Shown: positions 53,236 through 61,226 of the stretch, one piece after another | Layout: each line of letters starts with the position of its first letter | Position numbering within the stretch: position 1 is the first letter of the stretch | From: an uncultured Bacteroidota bacterium | GTDB lineage: Bacteria > Bacteroidota > Bacteroidia > Chitinophagales > Chitinophagaceae | Length of the DNA stretch: 64,000 bases | Direction: 5' to 3' | Assembly (NCBI GenBank): GCA_903819975.1 | Contig: CAIJFI010000001.1 | Span: 1-64,000, forward strand | Made by a program: the position numbers and the translations under genes | The notes under the pieces: model-generated | The model's input: the letters and a program-made list of their open reading frames with translations, nothing else | What the model was told of the DNA's origin: nothing | Databases searched by the model: none

Positions 53236-53627
53236 GTAAGCTTCTTTTGTTTTGCAAGCGCTTTTATTTCGTTTTCCTTAATTCTGAACTTAACCATGTC
53301 TTGAATTAGCTTAACGGGCAGTGGTTTGTCTAATGGAAACTGGATAGCACCTTTAGAATAGGTGTACCCTTTTTCGTCCAGTTGTTTTTTAAAAACCTCA
53401 ATAGGTTTAGCAGTTGGATAAAATCCAAAATGATTTTTTGCTGCTGCAAAATATACAAGTATGCCGTTTTGTTTAAATGCTGGCATTTGGTAGCTAATAC
53501 ATTCTGTTGCTTTAGGAGCAGCCTTTTTAATAATTTCTCTAAATTTCTGAAGATCTACTTGTTTGTCTTTATCCTGAATTTTTATATAATCATCTATTGT
53601 AACAAGTTCCTTTTTAGAATCTTTCAT
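53226..53627 (-). CDS. DUF1801 protein (YdhG-like)
   Basis: A 133-residue protein: TIDDYIKIQDKDKQVDLQKFREIIKKAAPKATECISYQMPAFKQNGILVYFAAAKNHFGFYP is the DUF1801 core, ending with a Lys-rich tail. The fold is similar to frataxin; some members are called iron chaperones without firm proof. Monocistronic. Confidence 0.88.
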   Translation of the reverse strand: MKDSKKELVTIDDYIKIQDKDKQVDLQKFREIIKKAAPKATECISYQMPAFKQNGILVYFAAAKNHFGFYPTAKPIEVFKKQLDEKGYTYSKGAIQFPLDKPLPVKLIQDMVKFRIKENEIKALAKQKKLTKK

Positions 53628-53655
53628 AAGGTTAATGTTAAATGAAAATTTAAAA

Positions 53656-54876
53656 TTACTGAACTAAAAATGGATTTGACCAACGCTTGTCAATATATAC
53701 ATTTGTGCCGCCCAGTGTTTTAATAAATGCCACCACTTGAGTGATTTCGGTTGGAGTAAGATTTAATTTATTGCCCACGCCGTCCGCTTTTAACCTTCCG
53801 TCTAAATTACTATTTCCACCAAGGTTTGGGATGTTATTATAATGTCCTAACACTGCTTCAATTGTTGTGAATTGTCCTGTATGCATCATAGGGCTATTTA
53901 TAGTGCCATCTGCTTTAACAAGATCTCTTAAAGAAGGAGCCCTTGTGTCATTTGTTTCAATTGCAAGGCTACCAATTATCCCAACTATACCATTATTTTT
54001 TGTATTTGGATCTATATCAAATTCAGGTGCTCTGTGGCAACCATTACAACCAATGCCACCCGCAATTCTGTTGCCTTTCCCGTCAAATACAGGAGGAGTT
54101 AAATATAAATTCTTGCCTGCATTTTCTAAAGCTGTGTAGTTTGGAAATGGTGTTGCTTCGTTGTTTACTAAAGATCTTCCAACATCAAATTTTGAATCAA
54201 AAGACTGTATACTTCTTACAAATTGAGCTAATGATTCTTGTAAACGAGGTTCTGTTACAACTGTATCTCCATATACCTTTTTGAAAATTTCTTTATAATA
54301 TTTAATAACTGATAATTTCTTTAAAAGTGTATCTAAATTTCCTCTTCCATTTAATCCACTAAATCCCATTTCGGCATGATCTTGAATTGGCATTGTTGTT
54401 TGAATCTCTAAGCTAGCTGCTCTTTCGTTCCAGAAAAACTTTGACTCATTTGCAAATCTTGCATTTATCAGTCGCATAGAATGTCTTACCGTTAAGCCAT
54501 CCAAAACTCCGTCGCTTTTTAAAGAAGTGTCACTAAATGCAAATGCTTGTTTGTGACAACTACTACAAGAAACTGTATTATTAATACTTAAATTTTTATC
54601 ATAAAACAAAACTCTACCTAATGTGGCTTTTGCATCTGTAATAGTATTGCCTCCAGAATTATCATTAGTGATATAATTTGGCTTTGCTTGGTTTGCATAA
54701 TTATTCAAACTTGCAAAATCAATATTTGTTCCAAAACTTTCTTTAGTATAATAAAATGGATCAATAATAATACTAGAAGTAGGATTTGTTGAACTTGTCA
54801 TATCCATTTTAGTACAACTACTAATAATTCCAATTAATAAAAAGTAGGCCGCGGTGTATTTTATTCCTTTATTCAT
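53656..54876 (-). CDS. Lipoprotein di-haem cytochrome c peroxidase (MauG/CCP family)
   Basis: A 406-residue exported protein. A lipobox ending at C21 (GIISSC) predicts a lipoprotein. Two haem c sites: CSSCH in VSCSSCHKQAFAFSD and CNGCH in IGCNGCHRAPEFD, with MQDHAEMGF-like PIQDHAEMGFSG between, as in CCP. It should reduce hydrogen peroxide in the periplasm or oxidise a partner protein. It is divergent from the CoA-disulfide reductase gene. Confidence 0.94.
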   Translation of the reverse strand: MNKGIKYTAAYFLLIGIISSCTKMDMTSSTNPTSSIIIDPFYYTKESFGTNIDFASLNNYANQAKPNYITNDNSGGNTITDAKATLGRVLFYDKNLSINNTVSCSSCHKQAFAFSDTSLKSDGVLDGLTVRHSMRLINARFANESKFFWNERAASLEIQTTMPIQDHAEMGFSGLNGRGNLDTLLKKLSVIKYYKEIFKKVYGDTVVTEPRLQESLAQFVRSIQSFDSKFDVGRSLVNNEATPFPNYTALENAGKNLYLTPPVFDGKGNRIAGGIGCNGCHRAPEFDIDPNTKNNGIVGIIGSLAIETNDTRAPSLRDLVKADGTINSPMMHTGQFTTIEAVLGHYNNIPNLGGNSNLDGRLKADGVGNKLNLTPTEITQVVAFIKTLGGTNVYIDKRWSNPFLVQ

Positions 54877-55040
54877 AATTATATTTTAAAAGTAAACTTA
54901 TTATTTACTTAAGAAAAGGTATTTGCAAAGTAGTTTATTGCATTAACAATACTTTAGGAATCAAAGTGGTTTATTAACTTTTATTTCAAATAATGTTATA
55001 ACAAAATTAACTTATTATGCAACAAACTCAAACAGTTGCA

Positions 55041-55056
55041 TGTGACTGAAGTCACA
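55041..55056. promoter_or_regulatory. Crp/Fnr-type site A, upstream of the CoADR-rhodanese gene
   Basis: TGTGACTGAAGTCACA is a perfect 16-base palindrome with the form TGTGA-N6-TCACA. Its centre (55048.5) is 36.5 bp upstream of the end of the promoter box GAAATTTG (55078-55085), which serves the gene starting at 55103. The likely binder is the Crp/Fnr protein at 58325-58957. Confidence 0.8.
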
Positions 55057-55102
55057 GTCTAGCTTCTAAATATTAGTGAAATTTGTATTCTAAATTATTA
55101 CA

Positions 55103-56767
55103 ATGAAATATATTATAGTAGGTGCCGTTGCAGGTGGCGCTAGTACAGCAGCAAGATTAAGACGATTAGATGAACATGCTGAAATTATCATTTTTGAAAA
55201 AGGAGCGTATATCTCTTATGCCAATTGTGGCTTGCCTTATTATATTGGCAATGTTATCACTGATAGAAATAAGTTATTTGTTCAAACAGCATCTGCCTTT
55301 AATCAAAGGTTCAATATTGATGTACGTGTTCAAACCGAGGTATTGGAAGTAAATGCCGAGGCTAAGACTATAAAAGCGCGTAATCAGAAAACGGGCGAGG
55401 AATACACTGAAACATATGACAAATTAGTGCTTTCGCCAGGTGCAGAGCCAATTAGACCTCCTTTGCCAGGTATTAGCAACGAAGGAATCTTCACTTTAAG
55501 AAATGTGAATGACACCGATTATATAAAATCTTATGTAAGTCAAAAGTCTGTAAAAAAGGCGGTAGTTATTGGAGGCGGATTTATTGGTTTAGAAATGGCT
55601 GAAAACTTGCACGATTTAGGTCTGGAAGTAAGTATCATTGAAATGGGTAACCAAATATTAGCGCCTGTCGATTTTCCTATTGCTGCCATTGTGCAACAAC
55701 ACATACGTAGTAAGGGCGTTGATTTAAGATTAAGTACTGCGGTGACCGGTTTTGATAAAGTTGGAGACAAGTTAATGGTAAATCTAAAATCAGGCGATCC
55801 AATTGAAGCAGACGTGGTGATTTTGTCAATAGGTGTTAAGCCTGATACCAAATTAGCCGTGGGTGCTGGACTTAAAATTGGAGATGCAAGAGGTATTTGG
55901 GTAAATGAATTTTTACAAACTTCTAACCCGGATATTTATGCGGTAGGAGATGCTATTGAATTTACCAATCCTATTACTGGACAAGCATTAATTACATATT
56001 TGGCGGGTCCTGCTAATAAACAAGGACGTATCTGCGCTAATAATATTGTTTTAGGTAATGTACAAGCATATCATGGCGCTATTAATACCGCTATTGTTAA
56101 AGTATTTGATATGACAGTAGCAACTGCTGGTACTGCTGCAAAGCATTTAACTACCGCAAATATTGAACATATAGTTTCTACAACTCATAATGGTTCTCAT
56201 GCTGGTTACTATCCTGGGTCTAAGCAAATGAGTATTCAAATTGCTTTCTCACCAAAAACGGGTCAATTGTATAGTGCACAAATTGCAGGATATGATGGGG
56301 TAGATAAGCGTATTGACATTTTATCTTCTATTATAAAAAGAAAGAGCACTATTTATGAATTGATAGAATTTGAACACGCCTATGCGCCACCTTATTCTTC
56401 AGCAAAAGATCCTGTGAATATGGCTGGTTTTGTAGCTGAAAATATTTTATTGGAACGCTTGCGTATTTTTTATTGGAATGATTCATCTAAAATAACAGAT
56501 CAAGATTTATTGATAGATGTGCGTCGTGACGACGAGTTTAAGAATGGTAAAATTGCTAACGCAATTAATATACCTGTCGATGAATTGAGAGCAAGATTAG
56601 GTGAAATACCAAAGGACAAGAAGTTATTCATTTATTGTGAAGCAGGATTAAGAGGCTATTTGGCACAACGCATATTATTGCAAAATGGGTACAATCAAGT
56701 ACAAAATTTATCAGGTGGATATCAATTATGGAATGCTGCTAGCAAAGAGTTTGCCGCTGTTTCATAA
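55103..56767 (+). CDS. CoA-disulfide/persulfide reductase with C-terminal rhodanese (CoADR-RHD, Npsr-like)
   Basis: A 554-residue flavoprotein. FAD-binding N-terminus (IIVGAVAGGASTAARLRRL), redox Cys42 in SYANCGLPYYIG, NAD-binding AVVIGGGFIGLEMAENL, and IYAVGDAIEF. The C-terminal rhodanese (about 460-554) has LIDVRRDDEF and active Cys in FIYCEAGLRGY. Enzymes of this architecture reduce CoA persulfide or polysulfide with NAD(P)H. The gene has its own Crp-type site and a terminator, and opens the sulfur locus. Confidence 0.95.
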   Translation: MKYIIVGAVAGGASTAARLRRLDEHAEIIIFEKGAYISYANCGLPYYIGNVITDRNKLFVQTASAFNQRFNIDVRVQTEVLEVNAEAKTIKARNQKTGEEYTETYDKLVLSPGAEPIRPPLPGISNEGIFTLRNVNDTDYIKSYVSQKSVKKAVVIGGGFIGLEMAENLHDLGLEVSIIEMGNQILAPVDFPIAAIVQQHIRSKGVDLRLSTAVTGFDKVGDKLMVNLKSGDPIEADVVILSIGVKPDTKLAVGAGLKIGDARGIWVNEFLQTSNPDIYAVGDAIEFTNPITGQALITYLAGPANKQGRICANNIVLGNVQAYHGAINTAIVKVFDMTVATAGTAAKHLTTANIEHIVSTTHNGSHAGYYPGSKQMSIQIAFSPKTGQLYSAQIAGYDGVDKRIDILSSIIKRKSTIYELIEFEHAYAPPYSSAKDPVNMAGFVAENILLERLRIFYWNDSSKITDQDLLIDVRRDDEFKNGKIANAINIPVDELRARLGEIPKDKKLFIYCEAGLRGYLAQRILLQNGYNQVQNLSGGYQLWNAASKEFAAVS

Positions 56768-56846
56768 TGTAAAGTTCGTGAATCCCTCTACTTATTCTTA
56801 GGTGGGGGTAGGTGAAAAGGCCCTTTAACAATAGGGCAATAAAAAA

Positions 56847-56882
56847 GAGGAGCCATTCGTAATAATGAGCTCCTCTTTTTTA
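56847..56882. terminator. Terminator between CoADR-rhodanese gene and the convergent operon
   Basis: Stem GAGGAGC/GCTCCTC (56847-56853 with 56869-56875) flanked by A on the left and T on the right, so it can work for both directions. A smaller hairpin, GCCCT/AGGGC, lies at 56820-56837. Confidence 0.85.
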
Positions 56883-56908
56883 TGTAAAGTCTTTTATTTA
56901 GTGGAAGA

Positions 56909-57112
56909 CTATTTCTTTTTGCAAGTGTTAGCTCCAACTATGGTATATAAAGGGCAGAAACTAATAATACTAGTTAATAAAAAAACGCCACCTAATACTA
57001 ATAAAACAAGACCTACTGTGCCTTCAACTGTTTTAGTAATATAAAGCATTGCAAAAACAATGGCTAGAATAACGCGAATTGCTTTGTCTAATGATCCCAT
57101 GTTAGCTTTCAT
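56909..57112 (-). CDS. DUF2892 (YgaP-type) small membrane protein
   Basis: A 67-residue membrane protein: NMGSLDKAIRVILAIVFAMLY, a second hydrophobic segment LVLLVLGGVFLLTSIISF, then CPLYTIVGANTC. This is the DUF2892 unit that in E. coli YgaP is fused to a rhodanese. Here it is separate but in the same operon as two rhodaneses, of which it is probably the membrane partner. Confidence 0.9.
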   Translation of the reverse strand: MKANMGSLDKAIRVILAIVFAMLYITKTVEGTVGLVLLVLGGVFLLTSIISFCPLYTIVGANTCKKK

Positions 57113-57154
57113 AATCGTTTGGTTTGGTTAATAATTTAATTTAAATGCGATTTG

Positions 57155-57385
57155 CTAAGAAAATATTTTTGAGAAAAATCCTTTTTTGGCTTCTGGATAC
57201 CCCAATGCGGTTAGTTCTGATATGATACTTGAATTTACTAAATCTTCTCCAACAATAGTAACAACCCCAGTTTCTTTTACCACGTTTACTTCTTTAATAT
57301 TTTCATATTGCTCCATGGCTGTTTTAATTGACTTAACACAACCATCGCATTTGATATTTAGTAAGGTTAATTCTAATTTCTTCAT
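57155..57385 (-). CDS. Heavy-metal-associated (HMA) domain protein
   Basis: A 76-residue ferredoxin-like HMA protein with the metal motif IKCDGC (C13, C16). Free-standing HMA proteins are copper chaperones in many bacteria; within a sulfur operon it may instead handle a metal that reacts with sulfide. It lies 29 bases after the DUF6132 gene. Confidence 0.9.
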   Translation of the reverse strand: MKKLELTLLNIKCDGCVKSIKTAMEQYENIKEVNVVKETGVVTIVGEDLVNSSIISELTALGYPEAKKGFFSKIFS

Positions 57386-57414
57386 TTACATGTATTTATA
57401 AAGTAATCATTTAG

Positions 57415-57612
57415 TTAGGGTTTCTCTTTCTTAAACATGCCCATTACTAAAAATCCCATTAAAGCACCGTATAAGCTGCTGTTTAAGGGCTTTGAAGTAA
57501 TCATACAAGTACCGCTAGCGCAGCCTACAAATTTCCAATATAAGAAACCTGCAATCGCACCAAGCCCAATGCCAATCAAGTCTAATTTGTATTTATTTAT
57601 TATTGCATTCAT
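57415..57612 (-). CDS. DUF6132 small membrane protein
   Basis: A 65-residue protein with two hydrophobic segments: LIGIGLGAIAGFLYWKFV and LYGALMGFLVMGMF. Between them is GCASGTCMITSKPLNSSLYG, the Cys-containing signature of DUF6132. It looks like a half-unit of YeeE/YedE-like thiosulfate channels in the Cys-x-glycine pattern, but that is a guess. Confidence 0.8.
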   Translation of the reverse strand: MNAIINKYKLDLIGIGLGAIAGFLYWKFVGCASGTCMITSKPLNSSLYGALMGFLVMGMFKKEKP

Positions 57613-57629
57613 GTTTGGTAAATTTCAAC

Positions 57630-57938
57630 TTAACCCAATTTAGCTCTCAATCCAAACCAAGAACCTCCATTGTATACTTCAATACCTGCAGATTGTAATG
57701 CCGATTTAGCCATGCCACTTCTTGCACCGCTTTGACATACAGTTATCACCGGCTTGTTCCACTTTTTAATGGTGTTTACTTCTCTTTGAATAATATTTAC
57801 TGGAATATTTTTTGAACCTTGAATATGCCCACGATCAAATTCTTGAGGAGAACGAACGTCTATAATAATGGCACCAGCTTCTTTAAGCGCTTTAAAATCC
57901 GTTCCTGGTCCAAATAGTTTTTTGAAAAAGCTAAACAT
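57630..57938 (-). CDS. Rhodanese (single domain)
   Basis: A 102-residue sulfurtransferase. IIDVRSPQEFDRGHIQGSKNIPV is the rhodanese N-terminal signature; the active Cys68 is in VCQSGARSGMA. No signal peptide. It starts 1 base after the preceding rhodanese gene. It should carry persulfide sulfur on Cys68. Confidence 0.95.
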   Translation of the reverse strand: MFSFFKKLFGPGTDFKALKEAGAIIIDVRSPQEFDRGHIQGSKNIPVNIIQREVNTIKKWNKPVITVCQSGARSGMAKSALQSAGIEVYNGGSWFGLRAKLG

Positions 57939-57939
57939 A

Positions 57940-58227
57940 TTAATTATTATTTATGATATTATTTAAACTAAAAATGCCACCTCCATTGTAAATATCTGGG
58001 ATACCATTTTGTTGTAGAATTCCTGTAGCAACACCACTACGGCCACCGCTTAAGCAATATACAACAATCGGTTTTGGCATTTCTGCAATCTGCTTGATAT
58101 TTGACTCAATCGTATCTAATGGAATATTAATAGCGCCTGGAATATGGTTTTCTTCAAATTCCATAACACTTCTAACATCTAACAATGTTCCCCTTTTTTC
58201 CTTAATGGATTTAATTACGTTTTGCAT
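57940..58227 (-). CDS. Rhodanese (single domain), first gene of the minus-strand sulfur operon
   Basis: A 95-residue sulfurtransferase: LLDVRSVMEFEENHIPGAINIPL and active Cys58 in VYCLSGGRSGVA. The active loop (CLSGGR) differs from its neighbour (CQSGAR), suggesting different donors or acceptors. It heads a five-gene operon with the second rhodanese, DUF6132, HMA and DUF2892. Crp-type site B lies about 57 bases upstream. Confidence 0.95.
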   Translation of the reverse strand: MQNVIKSIKEKRGTLLDVRSVMEFEENHIPGAINIPLDTIESNIKQIAEMPKPIVVYCLSGGRSGVATGILQQNGIPDIYNGGGIFSLNNIINNN

Positions 58228-58277
58228 AGTATTATATTTTACTAGTACAAAAATGACCTAATCTAAAGGCTTATTTG

Positions 58278-58291
58278 GTGATATTTATCAC
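58278..58291. promoter_or_regulatory. Crp/Fnr-type site B, upstream of the rhodanese operon
   Basis: GTGATATTTATCAC, in the form GTGA-N6-TCAC. The minus-strand promoter box CATTTTTG occupies 58255-58248. The site centre (58284.5) is 36.5 bp upstream of the box end, the same as at site A. Confidence 0.8.
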
Positions 58292-58324
58292 ACTCAAAAC
58301 AATAGGGTGTAAAAAATGAGTTAG

Positions 58325-58957
58325 CTATTTTTTGATCCAGTCAAAGGAATTTCGGTTCATGATAATCCAGCCGTTGTTTTCCATTTTCTTCAATAGACGG
58401 CTTACAACTTCTCTAGACGTATTTAGGTCATTGGCAATTTCTTGGTGCGTTAAGTTAACGCTCGGCCCAAATTGGTTAATATGCCTCTTTATATAAAACT
58501 CTAAGCGCTCATCCATATTCTTAAAAGCGGTCTCGTTGATTGTCTTTAGTAGTTCTTCGTAGCGACTGCGGTATGTTTTAATCACAAAATAGTGCCAGCT
58601 TTTAAACTCGTTCAGCCACTTTTCCATAAACTCAATGGGAATGGCTAAATATTGAATGTCAGTCACAGCCTTTGCTAATACCTGACTTTGTTCATGATGA
58701 TAATTACAAACCAATGTAACTGCGCAGGCTTCTCCTGGGTTTAGGTGGTACATAAAATATTCCCCACCGTCTTCGCCTTCTTGATATAGTTTAATCGTGC
58801 CTTCTACCACCAACATAGCAGACTTAATATTTTGTCCCATTTTCAATAAGGTTGTCCCAGCTTTTGCCTCTTTTAGTTCTGCCTCCTTTAAAATGGCGTC
58901 ATATAATCCTTCCTCCCAATCGGGAAATATCTTTTTAAGTGTTTCTTTTGATAACAT
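58325..58957 (-). CDS. Crp/Fnr-family regulator with two cysteines, proposed sulfur regulator
   Basis: About 210 residues from MLSKETLKK (an upstream ATG at 58996 is possible). A cyclic-nucleotide-like beta-roll spans 20-115 and a winged helix the last 70 residues (LTHQEIANDLNTSREVVSRLLKKME). The recognition helix has R-E-x-x-S-R; in CRP the equivalent Arg, Glu and Arg read GTGA, which is the half-site found at four promoters of this locus. C78 and C84 (EACAVTLVC) sit in the beta-roll; they could sense persulfide or redox state, while the FNR four-Cys cluster is absent. Confidence 0.9.
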   Translation of the reverse strand: MLSKETLKKIFPDWEEGLYDAILKEAELKEAKAGTTLLKMGQNIKSAMLVVEGTIKLYQEGEDGGEYFMYHLNPGEACAVTLVCNYHHEQSQVLAKAVTDIQYLAIPIEFMEKWLNEFKSWHYFVIKTYRSRYEELLKTINETAFKNMDERLEFYIKRHINQFGPSVNLTHQEIANDLNTSREVVSRLLKKMENNGWIIMNRNSFDWIKK

Positions 58958-59001
58958 AGTTAAAGTCAATTCAGGTGTGAATATACAGCATTTCAAGTAA
59001 T

Positions 59002-59015
59002 GTAATAAATGTCAC
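59002..59015. promoter_or_regulatory. Crp/Fnr-type site C, between the regulator and the DUF2892-like/thioredoxin pair
   Basis: GTAATAAATGTCAC matches GTGA-N6-TCAC at seven of eight fixed positions. Its centre (59008.5) is 36.5 bp upstream of the end of TAATTTCG (59038-59045), the box for the gene at 59061. It also lies near the regulator's own minus-strand promoter, so it may serve autoregulation. Confidence 0.7.
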
Positions 59016-59060
59016 CAAGCAGCTGTTTTACAAATTGTAATTTCGTGGAAATGTATAATT

Positions 59061-59318
59061 ATGCAAAAACTGCTATCTAAAATTGATTTCACATTGGCAT
59101 TTAGATTAATTCTAAGCGCAGCCATGCTTTATACAGGGTATCAGCAAAATGACAAAATGACCTTGATGTTTGGTCTTTTTCTTGCCATATATGCAATCAT
59201 AGGAAATAAGTATAAAGTGGGTTGTGGTTATAATGGTTGTGGGTATACTCCAAGGTATGATGCTAAGAAAGATCAAAAAGAAGATGCGAAAGAGATTGAT
59301 TACACTGAAATAAAATAA
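59061..59318 (+). CDS. Small DUF2892-like membrane protein
   Basis: An 85-residue protein with two hydrophobic segments (FTLAFRLILSAAMLYTGY and MTLMFGLFLAIYAIIG), then VGCGYNGCGYTPRY and an acidic/Lys tail. The Cys pair after the second helix resembles the DUF2892 units associated with rhodanese. It is 5 bases from the thioredoxin gene, so the two are one operon under site C. Confidence 0.75.
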   Translation: MQKLLSKIDFTLAFRLILSAAMLYTGYQQNDKMTLMFGLFLAIYAIIGNKYKVGCGYNGCGYTPRYDAKKDQKEDAKEIDYTEIK

Positions 59319-59323
59319 AATTT

Positions 59324-59635
59324 ATGTCAAACGTAGAAACATTCGGTTCCATTATAAACGGGGAAACACCTGTATTAGTAGATTTTTTTGCAGAGTGGTG
59401 TGGTCCTTGCAAAATGATGCCTCCAATATTAGAGCAGGTACACAATCAATTAGGAGACAAAGTGCGTATTATAAAAATAGATGTAGATAGAAACCAGCAA
59501 TTGGCTGCGCAGTTAAATGTGTCTAGTGTCCCAACACTTGCTATATTTCATAAGGGCGAAATTAAATGGAGACAGCCTGGTGTGCAACCAGCGAATGCAT
59601 TGGTACAATTGTTAAATAAACATATACCTCAATAG
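59324..59635 (+). CDS. Thioredoxin
   Basis: A 103-residue thioredoxin with WCGPCK (C26, C29), the cis-Pro segment VSSVPTLAIFHKGE and normal length. Cytosolic (no signal peptide). In this setting it probably reduces persulfides formed on the rhodaneses, with the membrane protein as operon partner. Confidence 0.96.
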   Translation: MSNVETFGSIINGETPVLVDFFAEWCGPCKMMPPILEQVHNQLGDKVRIIKIDVDRNQQLAAQLNVSSVPTLAIFHKGEIKWRQPGVQPANALVQLLNKHIPQ

Positions 59636-59653
59636 TTTTTTTTATAATTTTAA

Positions 59654-60601
59654 TTATTTTTTCAAAATATTTTGGTACGGTCCGTACTTATGTTGCTCTT
59701 CGCTAAAGCTGTCTACATAAGGTCCCCAGGCATAGTCGAAAGGCTTTTTACTAATATTTGGCCAGTCCTTAGATTGATTCATGTGTGGCCTAGGTTGTGA
59801 ATTTATAAATGCAGCAAGATCCCAACATTGCTCGTCTGTTAAAGCTGGTTTTTGGTGTGAGGTTTGTAAAAAAGGCATATTGTTTTTTATGTATCCTGCT
59901 AAATTACTGATCCTATATAATCCAGCGCCGTCGTTATAGCTATGTTCTCCCCAAACAGGAGGGTATACATATTCATCGTTGGTCGCAAGAATTTGTCCCT
60001 GTCCATTATTGCCATGACATATTTGACATTTAGCAATGTATATAATATGACCCTTGCTTGGATTTGCAGCCCTGCTTAATAAGTTTGGTTTTTCAATACC
60101 GCTACCATTAGGCTTTGTATTTTTTTCTACATCCCTTCCTAAGTATTTTATATAAGCATACATGGCAGTAAATTCTCTACTATTGCTATCTATTGCTTTC
60201 CCGTTTAAACTTCGCTCCATGCAATCTGATACTCTTTTATAAATAGATTCAATCTTTCCACTTCGGTCTCTATATTTCGGGTAAGTACTATAAACCGCTC
60301 CATAGTTATTGCCCCATGGTTGATTACCTGCATTTAAATGGCAGTTTTGGCAATTCATGCCGTTAGTAATTTTGGCTACAGTGCCATTAGGGCCTAAGTA
60401 TTTTGAAGTATGTGCAATGAGTTCATGACCGTAAGAAATTAACGCGCGCTGCTCTCCATTAATAGTAGTATCTGTATTAATGTCAGGACCAATCCATGCT
60501 ATTTTTGATTGTGCCTTTTTGTATGAAAAATAATATTTTATACTAGCGAAAGTGACTATTAGAAAAACAAGTAAAATGATAGTACGGCTCATTTGCTTCA
60601 T
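59654..60601 (-). CDS. tsdA: TsdA-like thiosulfate dehydrogenase, di-haem cytochrome c
   Basis: A 315-residue exported cytochrome with an N-terminal hydrophobic anchor (7-25). Haem sites: CQNCH (84-88) in TNGMNCQNCHLNAGNQPWG and CQICH in AKCQICHGNNGQGQ. The stretches NNYGAVYSTYPKYRDRSGKIESIYKRVSDCMERSLNG and FTAMYAYIKYLG are characteristic of TsdA, which couples two thiosulfates to tetrathionate in the periplasm. It is divergent from the DsrE-like gene. Confidence 0.9.
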   Translation of the reverse strand: MKQMSRTIILLVFLIVTFASIKYYFSYKKAQSKIAWIGPDINTDTTINGEQRALISYGHELIAHTSKYLGPNGTVAKITNGMNCQNCHLNAGNQPWGNNYGAVYSTYPKYRDRSGKIESIYKRVSDCMERSLNGKAIDSNSREFTAMYAYIKYLGRDVEKNTKPNGSGIEKPNLLSRAANPSKGHIIYIAKCQICHGNNGQGQILATNDEYVYPPVWGEHSYNDGAGLYRISNLAGYIKNNMPFLQTSHQKPALTDEQCWDLAAFINSQPRPHMNQSKDWPNISKKPFDYAWGPYVDSFSEEQHKYGPYQNILKK

Positions 60602-60633
60602 AGTATAATATTAGAACATTATTATTAGAACCT

Positions 60634-60653
60634 AAACATGTTAACGTATGTTT
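60634..60653. promoter_or_regulatory. Inverted repeat between tsdA and the DsrE-like gene
   Basis: AAACAT-GTTAACGT-ATGTTT, a 6-bp inverted repeat with an 8-base palindrome-like centre, placed just upstream of the TATATTTA box (60656-60663) of the DsrE-like gene. It differs from the GTGA-N6-TCAC sites. No such site is present here. Confidence 0.4.
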
Positions 60654-60682
60654 CTTATATTTAACTATAAAATTAATAGTAC

Positions 60683-61129
60683 ATGCATTTTAAAATTAAA
60701 AATATTGTTTTACTATCTGCTTTGTGCTTTTTAGTAAATCAAGGATACGCACAACAAAAAGCCATAAATGATGCTCCAAAAATGCACAATATTGTTGTTC
60801 AGTTAAATACAGCAGATACAGCAAGTTGGTCAAGTGTTATTGGTAATATTAAAAATATTCAAAAAGCCTGGCCAAGCAATTTAAATGTTGAAGTAGTGGT
60901 TCATGGTAAGGCATTAGATTTTTTAGTCAAAGACAAAACCTATTTTGCCGAGGACATTCAATTGCTTGCAAGTATGGGTGTCAAATTTAATGCGTGTCAA
61001 AACACGATGCGTAAACATAATATTACTGCAGAAATGCTTTTAAAGGCTGCTGGGATTGTTCCTTCGGGAGTTGTTGAGGTGGTTATGAAGCAAGAGGAAG
61101 GCTGGAGTTATTTGAAGTCAGGGTTATAA
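60683..61129 (+). CDS. Exported DsrE-like protein
   Basis: A 148-residue protein with a signal peptide (ending GYAQ) and a DsrE/F-like fold: NIVVQLNTADTASWSSVIGNIKN, VEVVVHGKALDFLVKD, ASMGVKFNACQNTMRKHNI (candidate sulfur-binding Cys) and GVVEVVMKQEEGWSYLK. DsrE-like proteins carry persulfide. It is transcribed away from tsdA, suggesting that it receives sulfur in the periplasm. Confidence 0.88.
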   Translation: MHFKIKNIVLLSALCFLVNQGYAQQKAINDAPKMHNIVVQLNTADTASWSSVIGNIKNIQKAWPSNLNVEVVVHGKALDFLVKDKTYFAEDIQLLASMGVKFNACQNTMRKHNITAEMLLKAAGIVPSGVVEVVMKQEEGWSYLKSGL

Positions 61130-61150
61130 ATTTTCTTAATAATAAATAGC

Positions 61151-61184
61151 AAAGGCCAATTCCTAGGAGTTGGCCTTTTTTTTT
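61151..61184 (+). terminator. Terminator after the DsrE-like gene
   Basis: A 9-bp stem AAAGGCCAA/TTGGCCTTT (61151-61159 with 61170-61178) followed by a run of T. Confidence 0.92.
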
Positions 61185-61212
61185 GCTTTTTTTCAAATTA
61201 TAAGCAACTGAA

Positions 61213-61226
61213 GTGACTAATATCAC
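61213..61226. promoter_or_regulatory. Crp/Fnr-type site D, upstream of the redox protein/rhodanese/permease operon
   Basis: GTGACTAATATCAC, in the form GTGA-N6-TCAC. Its centre (61219.5) is 36.5 bp upstream of the end of the box TAGCTTTA (61249-61256), matching sites A-C. The operon starts at 61272. Confidence 0.8.

Noticed and set aside
58957-58996. Longer N-terminus of the Crp/Fnr regulator (ATG at 58996)
   Set aside because: The extra 13 residues do not resemble the family start, whereas MLSKETLKK does; the minus-strand box near 58978-58985 also lies inside this extension.
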